A stretch of 64,000 nt of DNA, from NCBI GenBank assembly GCA_963675945.1, contig OY780932.1, positions 124,001-188,000 on the forward strand, in the 5' to 3' direction. Position numbers and translations under genes: made by a program. Positions within the stretch are counted from its first letter, which is position 1; each line of letters begins with the position of its first letter. Below, in pieces: positions 26,558 to 35,400 of this stretch. Under the pieces are notes generated by a model. It was given only the letters and a program-made list of their open reading frames with translations. It was not told the DNA's origin and ran no database searches. This DNA is from G963556115 sp963675945. GTDB taxonomy: Bacteria > Planctomycetota > SZUA-567.

Positions 26558-27580
26558 ATGACAGACCACATCCCGCCCAAAAAAAAGCAGATAAGCTCGA
26601 TAGATGTAGCAAAAGTAGCCGGCGTATCTCCGGCCACAATATCCCGAGCCTTTGCAAACCGGAATATTAATTGCGAAACCAGGGAGCATATTCTGCGTAT
26701 TGCAAATGAACTGGGCTATTATCCAGACGCTCTCGCCAGTGGTTTGAATAAAGGCAAGAACAAGCTAATTGCTATTATTTTTGACGAACGCAATTTGAAC
26801 GAGTGGGAATTTCTGATGCTTGACAAGCTATCAACCCAATTACAGGACAAAGGATATTTCCCGCTTATCCACCGCCTGTCCTCAACCAACCAGTATGAAC
26901 GGGTTAAATCCATTGCCGCCTGGAAAACCGCGGGCATAATTGTGTTCAATGACCTGCTTGACGCAACACTGCTCAGCAAGACATTCATGACCTCATCACT
27001 GATAATAGTTAATACCAACTTTAAAGCCGGCAATAAAGTCAGTGCCGATCACATTATAATTGACGACCAGAACGGGCTGAAACCACTGGTTGACAACCTC
27101 CTGTGCTGCGGACGCAAGTATTTCACCTGGATAGGCGGTATAGGAGTATCCATACAGAGGAAAAATACCATAAATCAGATTTTACACACAAGGAAGTTGT
27201 CATTTATTGATTCCGAGCAGGGAGATTACAGCTATGACTCGGGTTATATGAAGAGTCTCTTGTTGTGCCGTCGCACCCCGCTGATCGACACTATTATGTG
27301 CGCCAACGACTCTATGGCTCTAGGAGCTATGGACGCAGTACGCCACACCTTGAAGCTCAGGGTCCCGGAAGATATTGCTATCACCGGCTATGACGATATT
27401 CCACAAGCCTCTTGGCCTTCCTATAACCTCACCACCGTCCGAGAAAACACCGATGAAATAGTCTCCACCGTGACAGACTTTCTACTGACCCGGCAAAAGT
27501 CCCCGGAGACTCCTCCACGCTTTTACAACCTGAAGAGCACCTATATCCCCCGTACATCTTCCCCCAGGGTAAACCAGTAA
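26558..27580 (+). CDS. LacI-family transcriptional regulator
   Basis: The 340-residue regulator starts with a LacI helix-turn-helix (SIDVAKVAGVSPATISRAFANRNINCETREHI, residues about 13-45), with hinge LGYYPDALASGLNKGK. A periplasmic-binding-protein-like effector domain follows (IAIIFDE near residue 70, MCANDSMALGAMDAVR and ITGYDDIPQASWP near the C terminus). I chose ATG 26558 because TTAGGATT lies upstream and the HTH sits at the usual position. The longer frame would place the operator palindrome inside the coding sequence. It is divergent from iolD. Confidence 0.92.
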   Translation: MTDHIPPKKKQISSIDVAKVAGVSPATISRAFANRNINCETREHILRIANELGYYPDALASGLNKGKNKLIAIIFDERNLNEWEFLMLDKLSTQLQDKGYFPLIHRLSSTNQYERVKSIAAWKTAGIIVFNDLLDATLLSKTFMTSSLIIVNTNFKAGNKVSADHIIIDDQNGLKPLVDNLLCCGRKYFTWIGGIGVSIQRKNTINQILHTRKLSFIDSEQGDYSYDSGYMKSLLLCRRTPLIDTIMCANDSMALGAMDAVRHTLKLRVPEDIAITGYDDIPQASWPSYNLTTVRENTDEIVSTVTDFLLTRQKSPETPPRFYNLKSTYIPRTSSPRVNQ

Positions 27581-27716
27581 CACTCAACATAAGAATAAAA
27601 TATAACGCATTAGCGCTAGTTTTTCACCTCTAGCATACCCCAATTCATACCCCAGAAATTCAACCAAACTTCTACAACAAGGCCTGTACTGATTTAAACC
27701 TTCTAAATATTACTAC

Positions 27717-28130
27717 CTAACTCAGTATAGCAAATACTATAGAAATAACGAGTAGTACCAATAATACGAAAATACCAATATAACAAGCTTCAAGTTCTTG
27801 CTGAATGTGCTTATTTTTATCTGTCAATACTGTTAACTGGTTATTCAGATCTGAAGTATTACCCAATTCAGCCGTCAGATGCTCAAGTTCTTTTTGCAAC
27901 TCGCCGATTGTCTGATCCTTTTTTTCAAGTTCTTGAGACTTACAAGCAATGCTTTCTTGGTGTTTTTTAATCGTCTCAGTCTGTTCTGAAGTTAAACGAG
28001 TAAGCTGGTAATTTTTTTCAAAACTATTTAACTCGTCAAGATTAAGACTATCTGCAATATTACGCCACAATTGATATATTTGCTCAAGACAACCCTGTAA
28101 TTGCTCAGATTTCTGATTATTAACTCTCAT
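27717..28130 (-). CDS. Coiled-coil protein with C-terminal membrane anchor
   Basis: I do not recognise this 137-residue protein. After a 20-residue start it is a long heptad-rich coiled coil (about residues 40-115). It ends in a single hydrophobic helix (IGIFVLLVLLVISIVFAIL) reaching the C terminus, like a tail-anchored protein with its body in the cytoplasm. AAGGAG precedes ATG 28130; the frame extends upstream to 28196 but into repeat sequence. It is separated from the operon at 28.9 kb by IS debris, so membership in that system is open. Confidence 0.7.
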   Translation of the reverse strand: MRVNNQKSEQLQGCLEQIYQLWRNIADSLNLDELNSFEKNYQLTRLTSEQTETIKKHQESIACKSQELEKKDQTIGELQKELEHLTAELGNTSDLNNQLTVLTDKNKHIQQELEACYIGIFVLLVLLVISIVFAILS

Positions 28131-28166
28131 TTTAGCTCCTTTATTATATCCAATAGTATTTTTACA

Positions 28167-28270
28167 ATATTCATTAACAATCAATAGTAACGGCAAAAAC
28201 CCATGATTTTTGTCAAGTTATCTTGTCATGAGCCATATTCATTAACAATCAATAGTAACGGCAAAAACCC
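28167..28270. repeat. Two 36-bp direct repeats flanking an IS1595 end
   Basis: Identical 36-bp sequences (beginning ATATTCATTAACAATCAATA) lie at 28167-28202 and 28235-28270. Between them are 32 bp (28203-28234) matching the right terminus of the IS1595 element at 14494-15251, including CAAGTTATCTTGTCATGAGC. The repeat is far longer than an IS1595 target duplication, so local rearrangement is more likely. Confidence 0.8.
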
Positions 28271-28678
28271 CTGCTATAGACCAAAAGTTTTCAATACCAT
28301 TAATATGATTTTTGCCTTTTGCAAATTCACTATTAGATGATTCGATGAAGCCGAAGTTCACAAGACCATCATAAGTTTTAAAACCGTCGGTATATACTTC
28401 AGAGCCATACCGACTTTAGACTTGATTATAGGTATTAAAACCGATGCAGAGCAATTTGTAACTACTTGCGACTTTGCCCTGGCGCATCAAGCCGAATACT
28501 AAATGTTTTCCGTGTGCTCCTCGTCCCCGTTTACCACGAACTCGTCGAGCGCCAAAGTAGCTTTCATCAATTTCTATTTCACCTTTTTGAAATGGAGATT
28601 GATCTTCACAGTATTCAGAAATTATTTTTCCCATTAATAATGGAGTTAATAGTATTTCTTGATAATCCTGTGATACTA
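28271..28678 (-). pseudogene. Degenerate IS1595-family transposase fragment
   Basis: The sequence matches about 14,640-15,080 of the intact element. The longest readable piece encodes ISEYCEDQSPFQKGEIEIDE and ESYFGARRVRGKRGRGAHGK. Several small internal deletions of 1-10 bp interrupt the frame, and both termini of the gene are missing. Confidence 0.8.
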
Positions 28679-28812
28679 GCCTACAGAAGCATGTTCTATA
28701 ATCGCCATTCCATCACGATTGGAGCATGAAATGTACCATACGCCTTTCCGTTGACATAGACCCGTGCCCGGCCTACAGAAGCATGTTCTATAATCGCCAT
28801 TCCATCACGATT
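28679..28812. repeat. Pair of 42-bp direct repeats
   Basis: A 42-bp sequence starting GCCTACAGAAGCATGTTCTA occurs at 28679-28720 and 28771-28812 with no mismatches. The intervening 50 bp belong to a short minus-strand frame (28696-28899) ending GRARVYVNGKAYGTFHAPIV, which looks like a fragment of a larger gene. I do not call a functional gene here. Bases 28813-28941 show nothing else. Confidence 0.75.
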
Positions 28813-28941
28813 AGTAAAGAAATTTCTAGTCATCCCACCACACTGAATCGACATCCACTCTCGCTCCTTTTGGCTTCGAACCAGATCTATACTGCACATA
28901 TATTGTTGAATAATTCATCATAATCTCCCGCGTGTTCATTA

Positions 28942-29574
28942 TCAATATTGATTGTTTATAATACGTAGTGCATCTCTTCCTAGCTCTATATTATAATCTA
29001 TGTTATCATTTATACGTGAATTCAGCAGACCAGACGTCGAATATCCAACACTCAGAGTATACAGTTTTTTTCGTTTCTGCTGATACCGGCGAATAAATCT
29101 ACTACAATCGTTAAGAAGTTTCCCATCCCCGGAAGCGAGGATAATTATATCACAACCACTGCATCTCTGTTCCCACGAGAGGCTCATCATAAAGAATGGA
29201 TCACCATCATACTCATGAGCTCGTAGATATTCATAAGGCACAGGGCGTATATTACAATACTCAAAGTACTTTAGCTTCTCTTGATCATTCTTCTCCGCCC
29301 CATAAATTGCCGTCGCATTCAAGGAATAAGATACTCGCCGAAAACCCTGATACAACTTATGATAATCTACCTCATATCCCGCTTTCTGCGCAGAGATAGA
29401 CAGATTATCAACATCAAAATACAGAGCAACCTTTGCACCACTGACTGCGCTGTATTCGGTATTACGCGGGAACTTAGTAAAATTTCTGTTCGCATCATAA
29501 TAGCGAATTGGCTGCTCATATATCAAGGCAGATCTCGCATTATTCTCAAGCACATGGCTATTTCGTTGTTGCAT
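28942..29574 (-). CDS. NYN-domain (PIN-like) protein
   Basis: The 210-residue protein contains a NYN/LabA-type domain (about residues 46-190), a PIN-like fold common in RNases. The strand-1 motif VALYFDVDNLSISA supplies Asp54, Asp56 and Asn57. Acidic positions follow in CDIIILASGDGKLLND (Asp142, Asp150). The usual SGDxDF is changed to SGDGKL, so nuclease activity may be reduced. The first 45 residues look disordered. It is the last gene of operon A, 32 bp after the ART-like gene. Its start context AAGGAGAATACTATG is shared with three genes upstream. An RNA-cleaving effector or regulator role is inferred. Confidence 0.8.
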   Translation of the reverse strand: MQQRNSHVLENNARSALIYEQPIRYYDANRNFTKFPRNTEYSAVSGAKVALYFDVDNLSISAQKAGYEVDYHKLYQGFRRVSYSLNATAIYGAEKNDQEKLKYFEYCNIRPVPYEYLRAHEYDGDPFFMMSLSWEQRCSGCDIIILASGDGKLLNDCSRFIRRYQQKRKKLYTLSVGYSTSGLLNSRINDNIDYNIELGRDALRIINNQY

Positions 29575-29606
29575 AGTATTCTCCTTTATATAGTTCTAAG
29601 ACACGA

Positions 29607-30311
29607 TTAAATCGCTTTGATAAAATTACCCGTCGCATCAAGTAATGCCACCGCTCTATACCATCTACCCTTGACTGGTTTTCTCCAGTACTCCGCTCCC
29701 GCGGAGTTAGGAGTAACCAGTACCCATTCTTTATCATGGATAATTATCTTATAGCCATTCTGCAGCGCATAGGCTGAGATTAACACCGGCGTAATTACCG
29801 CGTCAGACTCCCCTTTTCGTTTCAACCACTCAGAAATCAGCGGCGACAATTTATCTTTGTCATACCGTAGAATCATCTTGGTTGGGATTTCCAGCCGTAC
29901 TTTCAGAATATGCCCTAAGCCACCGGCATACCCTTTGGCCAAATTAATATCATCAGATAAATACACCCCATGCCCGAATGTTGCACCACATTTCGCTGTG
30001 GTTTTCCAACCATACCTGATAATATTCTCTGCGCTCGCTTTTAAAGGTGTTCCATGATAGAGATCTACTCTGGTTATACTCCCAGGCTCAGACTTTTTAA
30101 CATTATTACCCCTTGTTTTCTTAACCTGAGTCCTACTGACATCACAACTGGAGGGCATTGTCTTGTTCTTTTTCTTCGTTCCAGCTCTACTTCCCTGAGT
30201 CAATGAACTCAATATAATTCTTAATGCATTCTGTTTACGCCCTGTAGCGATGCACCTAGAATTTGAGCTTTTTACTGTCTTATTCTTATTTGCAGTTGAG
30301 TGTATAAGCAT
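29607..30311 (-). CDS. ADP-ribosyltransferase-like protein
   Basis: The 234-residue protein has a Lys/Ser-rich, probably disordered N terminus (1-78) and a C-terminal domain resembling PARP-type ADP-ribosyltransferases. Key segments are VDLYHGTPLKASAENIIRYG (His86 at the NAD-binding position), then GATFGHGVYLSDDINLAKGYA (Tyr117) and LGHILKVRLEIP. A candidate third residue is Glu195 in HDKEWVLV. This fits an H-Y-E type active site. It would transfer ADP-ribose from NAD to a macromolecule; the target is unknown. It lies between the vWA-like and NYN genes with short spacers. It could be a toxin-like effector or a modifier; no cognate macrodomain is seen nearby. Confidence 0.68.
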   Translation of the reverse strand: MLIHSTANKNKTVKSSNSRCIATGRKQNALRIILSSLTQGSRAGTKKKNKTMPSSCDVSRTQVKKTRGNNVKKSEPGSITRVDLYHGTPLKASAENIIRYGWKTTAKCGATFGHGVYLSDDINLAKGYAGGLGHILKVRLEIPTKMILRYDKDKLSPLISEWLKRKGESDAVITPVLISAYALQNGYKIIIHDKEWVLVTPNSAGAEYWRKPVKGRWYRAVALLDATGNFIKAI

Positions 30312-30326
30312 AGTATTCCCTCCTAC

Positions 30327-31001
30327 TTAGCGCCTAAGAGCAGTGACTATTTCTCGACAATACTGTTGCGCAAGTTCAAAATACGATTTATGATTATAGT
30401 AGTAGTTATACATCGAATAACTGGCATCAAGCACCAGCATCAGACGCTGTGGTGTTTGCAACTTAAAATATCGTATTATTTTCTCAGGAGTAGAAAAATC
30501 AAACACCCTGCCACCAGTTTTATCTGCAATTCGCTCCAGCCAATCAGACTTCCCTAATTTATAAGTAACAAAATGCAACCGTATACCCTTGTTGGTACAA
30601 TCACACAAGAAATTGGTAAGATACGCCTCCTGCCCGACAAACCCAGGTGTCTCCTGAGCATCAGTAAAAATCAGGGCATTCTTCGCATAGTCTCGCGGTG
30701 CCGCCTTGAGCGTACTGAGAATCTTGGTAAAAGCTGCAGTATAATTTGTATACCGACAGTTTTCCGGAGTACAAGCAGGAATTTCAGCAAGTATACCAGG
30801 TCTAACCAAATAAGGTGATGCCGGAGGCTGTAAGTACTTTAAAATTTCTCTGTAATAGCCCATACAAACCTGATCATGTTTTTTGACACCATGTTTTTTG
30901 ATTCCTCCTGATTGCGCTGTACTTTTAGGATTTCCCAAGTATTTCGCTGACTCCCGATTTTTAGCTCGTATCTTTGAAGTCTTAGGCATAATAAGTCGCA
31001 T
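30327..31001 (-). CDS. vWA-like protein with apparently circularly permuted MIDAS order
   Basis: The 224-residue protein shows all three metal (MIDAS) motifs of a von Willebrand A domain in rotated order. Motif 2 comes first (CRYTNYTAAFTKIL, Thr85), then motif 3 (NALIFTDAQETPG, Asp114) and the typical distal part (GIRLHFVTYKLG, IADKTGGRVFDFSTPEKIIRYF). Motif 1, normally at the N terminus, comes last (RLMLVLDASYSMYN, Asp192-Ser194-Ser196), followed by helix 1. The first 43 residues are basic and disordered. vWA domains bind partners through a Mg ion. Second-to-last position in operon A before ART and NYN suggests an adaptor for them. A degenerate tandem vWA is the alternative. Confidence 0.65.
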   Translation of the reverse strand: MRLIMPKTSKIRAKNRESAKYLGNPKSTAQSGGIKKHGVKKHDQVCMGYYREILKYLQPPASPYLVRPGILAEIPACTPENCRYTNYTAAFTKILSTLKAAPRDYAKNALIFTDAQETPGFVGQEAYLTNFLCDCTNKGIRLHFVTYKLGKSDWLERIADKTGGRVFDFSTPEKIIRYFKLQTPQRLMLVLDASYSMYNYYYNHKSYFELAQQYCREIVTALRR

Positions 31002-31082
31002 AGTATTCTCCTTTTAGTTTTAGCTATTCTTCTGCATCCACAAAACACCCCTGAATGCAGAAGAATAAAGACCAAATCATTA

Positions 31083-31445
31083 TTAACGGGGAAAGAGCCG
31101 ATATAGACGTCCAGCACTATCAAAACAGATCCCTGCCTCCAGGCCACAATGTTGACAACGATAACGCAAAACAGCCTGTGCCGGATTATTCTGATTGTAT
31201 TCACAACGTACACACTTCATCCTCGGCTCAAAGATTTCACACCCACACTTCACGCCGTCATCATCCCAGACAGCATCTGCGATCTTCTGATGCACCCAGG
31301 TAGGATTCATCCATCCAGGCAGCTTATAGCGCCTAGGCTGGCTGACGTTGTGATTGTTACGATAATTGTGATCATACTTGTTATTACGGGACGGCCTACC
31401 CCGATAGTGTACACCTTGATTCCTGCCGAACATAATTTGAGACAT
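31083..31445 (-). CDS. Small Cys-rich, probable zinc-binding protein
   Basis: I do not recognise this 120-residue protein. The N-terminal half is rich in Asn, Arg, Tyr and His. The C-terminal half has paired cysteines: KCGCEIFEPRMKCVRC followed by YRCQHCGLEAGIC, which could form one or two zinc ribbons or a treble clef. The start has the operon's shared context (AAGGAGAGTACTATG). It sits second in operon A. In systems with ubiquitin-like enzymes, a binuclear treble clef could act as an E3-like adaptor, but this is speculation. Confidence 0.65.
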   Translation of the reverse strand: MSQIMFGRNQGVHYRGRPSRNNKYDHNYRNNHNVSQPRRYKLPGWMNPTWVHQKIADAVWDDDGVKCGCEIFEPRMKCVRCEYNQNNPAQAVLRYRCQHCGLEAGICFDSAGRLYRLFPR

Positions 31446-31515
31446 AGTACTCTCCTTATACGAACCTATAATTTACAAAATAAACATTACCCACTCCCAG
31501 AGACAACAGCATCAA

Positions 31516-31983
31516 CTAAAGGTTATCCGTTTTTTTAAGTACAATTCCACGCAGCTGAATAGCTAATTCCAATATTTCATTTCTAAAATCAGAATACTCC
31601 ATATTCTTATTGATCAGCAATGCCTCGGTGTAATCATGTTCATAATTCTTCAGCCGAATACGCTCATCGATAGCAGACAACTCTCTGCTTCGATCCAGTA
31701 CCAGATTATCAAGAATCTTTAGTTCAGACTTCAACGTCCCCAGCTCTTCATTCAAACTACCAGCCTTTCGCTTACGCTCTCGTAGAATCTTATCAAGGCG
31801 TTCAAGTCGCCCAAGAGAGGATGAAATTTTCTTATTCAGCATATCAGCTTCCAGCTTTTTAGCCCCGAGCATTTTCTCAAAGGAATCAGACTGTTGGGTC
31901 AACTCCTTGATCTGCTCAACAATATCCACTCCAGCCTCATTCGTAGTCTTATCGTACTTCTTTGCATAACCATTAATTAACAT
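31516..31983 (-). CDS. Coiled-coil protein, first gene of operon A
   Basis: The 155-residue protein has no family I recognise. Residues about 25-130 form a charged, heptad-rich coiled coil (SFEKMLGAKKLEADMLNKKI, LNEELGTLKSELKILDNLVL). No membrane segment or signal peptide is present, so it is cytoplasmic. AAAGGAG precedes ATG 31983. Two copies of the shared promoter-like element lie 125 and 233 bp upstream. It may provide oligomerisation for the complex encoded downstream. Confidence 0.7.
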   Translation of the reverse strand: MLINGYAKKYDKTTNEAGVDIVEQIKELTQQSDSFEKMLGAKKLEADMLNKKISSSLGRLERLDKILRERKRKAGSLNEELGTLKSELKILDNLVLDRSRELSAIDERIRLKNYEHDYTEALLINKNMEYSDFRNEILELAIQLRGIVLKKTDNL

Positions 31984-32107
31984 CTTAATTCTCCTTTGTT
32001 TGTTATTAAAACCACACCAAATTGAATTCCACAGTTACTGCCCAAACCCTCTGCCAACGATCTTACCGTCCTCCTTTCTTACTCGCATTTTTTACGCTCT
32101 CTACCCT

Positions 32108-32138
32108 TAATAACAGCCTTCCAGGCAGAATAATGACA
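32108..32138 (-). promoter_or_regulatory. Shared promoter-like element, site 1 (operon A)
   Basis: On the minus strand this reads TGTCATTATTC-N13-GTTATTA. The distal box resembles a -35 and the proximal one a -10 for the gene starting at 31983, leaving a leader of about 120 nt. Identical boxes with the same 13-base spacing occur at three other sites. Confidence 0.75.
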
Positions 32139-32215
32139 AGTTTATGTTGATAATTTTACTTTTTCAACTGCCACCAATTCCGCGTCTCAGACATCTCTAT
32201 TGCAACCTTTTACCT

Positions 32216-32246
32216 TAATAACAGTCTCCCAAGGAGAATAATGACA
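32216..32246 (-). promoter_or_regulatory. Shared promoter-like element, site 2 (operon A)
   Basis: This is the same TGTCATTATTC-N13-GTTATTA element on the minus strand, 108 bp upstream of site 1. The 13-base spacer differs from site 1 in sequence, so the conservation is confined to the two boxes. It may be a tandem promoter. Confidence 0.72.
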
Positions 32247-32353
32247 ACATAATCTATTCTTTTTATAGCAATTTTCCCTTCGCACTAATAATAACTCAGC
32301 GGCTCCACTTAAAATCAAATCACAATTTTACTTTAAATTGACGATAGACATAT

Positions 32354-32384
32354 AAAAAGGAGGATGAGATCATTCTCATCCTCC
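32354..32384 (-). terminator. Rho-independent terminator after the Sel1-repeat gene
   Basis: A perfect 11-bp stem (GGAGGATGAGA / TCTCATCCTCC) with a 4-nt loop is followed on the minus strand by TTTTT. It lies about 50 bp past the Sel1 gene's stop and before the operon A promoter elements, so operons A and B are separate transcription units. Confidence 0.85.
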
Positions 32385-32434
32385 CGGCAAAATTCACCAA
32401 TCATAGCTATCAGCAATTCAATATACCAACACTA

Positions 32435-35400
32435 TCAATTAATCAGTATCACCTCCGCCTCCTCACGCACATTCCCCGCACTATCAGTCACCGCGTGGAG
32501 TTCAATTCTGCCTTTTTGCAACACCTCCATATTACTCAAATACGGCAACAACTTCTGCGCCTCCTCATGTCCTTCTTGAGCAGCGATTTTAAAACCTATA
32601 ACCGCATGCTTTACATCCCGCTCTCCTATGTCACCATTAAAAGAAAATACCGCTAAATTAAAAATCACCTCCAGTACATAACTCACTTCACTATTATTCA
32701 TATCACCCAGCGACAATGCTTGCTTATAATACATCAATGCTTGCATATAATACATCGTCGCCTTCTTCTTATCCTCTCCAACCCCTTCCCCTTTCCGGTA
32801 CATCTCCCCCAGCCGGTAACAGGCTTCAGCCACCCCATGCTTAGCCGCTCGCTCATAATTCTCTAGGGCTATCTCCAGGTCTTTTTCCACAGACAAACCC
32901 TTCCGGTATAACTCCCCTATCTCATAATATGCCGGATAATACCCCAGCGCAGCAGACCTGCTAAAATAATCATACGCTTTCGCATAATCCTGCTCTACCC
33001 ATCTCCCTTCTTCATACATCTTTCCCTGAAAATATACCGCACCCCTATTTCCTCGTTCCGCCGCTCTTTCAAAGTACTGCCAGGCCAATTCTGACTTATA
33101 CTCCAGAATTTTATTTTTATCAAAATTTAAATAGAATAACCCCAGTGCCACCTGCAGTGCCGAGTTATTAGACAAACTCATCTCTTCAATAATCTTCTCC
33201 ACCTCGGCACTATCCAGTTCCAGTTCACGTCGCTTTATCAAAATATCACTATACACCGATAACTCAGCGTCCCTATATTTCCACTCATTGGCTTGGCAGA
33301 TAATCTTCGCTCGCATGAGCATTTTTCGAGCCTTGTCAATATCCTTCTCTCCTCCCTCGCTGGTCAAATAATAGACACAGAGATGTCGCATCGCGTCAAT
33401 ACTATTATTCTCTACCGCCTTGTTGAACCAATATAGAGCTTTCTCAGTATCTTTAATTCCATCCAACTCGGAAAATTCTCCCACCCCCCCATAAATTTCT
33501 CCCAGAATATTCTGGATTCGCCCCTTATCTTCAGGGCTATTATGCTCTGCAAAAAAATTCAAAAACATAAATGAACGACTGGTATTATCAAAAATAATCT
33601 TGTCAGTGCTACTCACTATCATCAACTTACCATCTATGCAAGCCGGATAAATTGGCACCCCATCAGAACTATCTCCGGTATCATTTGCAAATAATTGATA
33701 CCCCAACAACTCAAATGCAATTTTATCATAATAGTCATAAACATCATGTATATCAGTATACGCAATACCCTTATACTTCTCAAAACACGAGTTTACCTTA
33801 TCATATTCATGCTTGTTATAATGATCCTTAAAGTCAGCCCGCTCATACCCCTCTAACCCAAGACTCAATTCCAACTTATCAAGGGTATTCTGGTTACATT
33901 CGTCATAAAACGCATAAGCCCCAGTATCATGATAATAATTCACATCAGCTGTCAGTGCAAGAACAGCAATCTGATAATTCTTTCTTGCCTCCCCCATTGA
34001 CTGAGTGCATCCCTCTCCCGCATAGTACATCCTCGCCAACTGCTGATATGCCGGCAGGTAGTCGAGTCGATCAAACATATTGAAAGCACGCTCTTTGTCT
34101 TTCTCTGTCCCTACTCCTTTATAATACGCCATAGCCAGATAGTATTCTCCCGGAGGGTAACCACTCTCTGCCGCCTCCTGGTATAACCTAAAGGCTTTTT
34201 CCTCATCTTTAGCCACCCCGGCACCCCGCTCATACAGCATAGCCAGATGCACCTGTGCGCACATATCAGCATTCGCTGCCGCCGCTTTGTACCATTCAGC
34301 CGCTGCCGCCATATCCAGCTCGACTCCATACCCCTGCTCATACATATACCCTAGTTGTGTCTGTGCTTCGGTATACCCTGCCTCGGCTGCCTGCTTGACT
34401 AGCGCAAAAGCCTTGGGTTTATGCTCCTCACCATCTTCTGCAAAGAAATGCTTCATAGCGAGTTCATACGCTGCTTCCGGCAGACCATTCGCCGCCGCCT
34501 GCTCAAGCCATTTCGCCGCAAGAACATTACTCTCATCCCTATTTTCATCTTTAAAACCAAGTTTATCATGTTTATAATATAAATATAAAAAATACATCGC
34601 CCGTGTTTCGCCCGCGGCAGCTGCAACTTCCAAGAGCCTCTTCCCTCTTACCCTATCTCTAGCAATCCGCTCACCTAATAGCAACTCCCAGCCCAATATT
34701 CTCTGCGCGGTATAATCCTCTCTCTTCACCCCTTCTTCTAACAGTTGAATAGCCGCCTCAACATCCTTAACCGTCCCCCGTCCATGCAGATAACAAATTG
34801 CAAGATTGGCTTTGGACGTATCATTCCCCAAATCTGCCGCCCGTTTCAAATACTCAACTGCTTTAGCATAATCCTGTTTGCATATCTTACCATCATAGTA
34901 CATCTTCCCGAGATCGTTTAACTGCGCCGCATTATTACTCTCAGCAACTCTTTCATACCACTTCGACGCTTCAGCTTTATCACTATCTACCCCTCTCCCC
35001 TCCCGGTACATATCCCCCACAATCCGCATTGCCGCAACATCACCGCTTTCCGCCTCACGCTTGAATGCCGCTAATGCTCTGCGGTATAACTCTCCCGCCT
35101 TCTCCGAATCCTGCATCACCCCGATACCGTTCTCCGATAATCTAGCCAGATTCTTCAGGGCATAACTTTCAGCAGCCTCAGCCGCAGCCTCATAATACCC
35201 TATAGCTTTGTAGATATCCTTCCGGCCTTCCGGTACCCCAACCCCTCGCTCATACAACCAGCCGAGGTTATTCATGGCCACAGCACTCCCCTTCTCAACT
35301 GCTCGCTGATAATATTCGAATGCCTTTACATAATCCTGCCCAACTCCCTCACCATTGTCATACATACACCCAAGATCAAGTGAGGCGGCAGCATTGCCCA

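Noticed and set aside
28696..28899. 67-residue minus-strand frame containing ARVYVNGKAYGTFHAP
   Set aside because: It spans both 42-bp repeats, has no recognisable start context and looks like a fragment of a lost gene.
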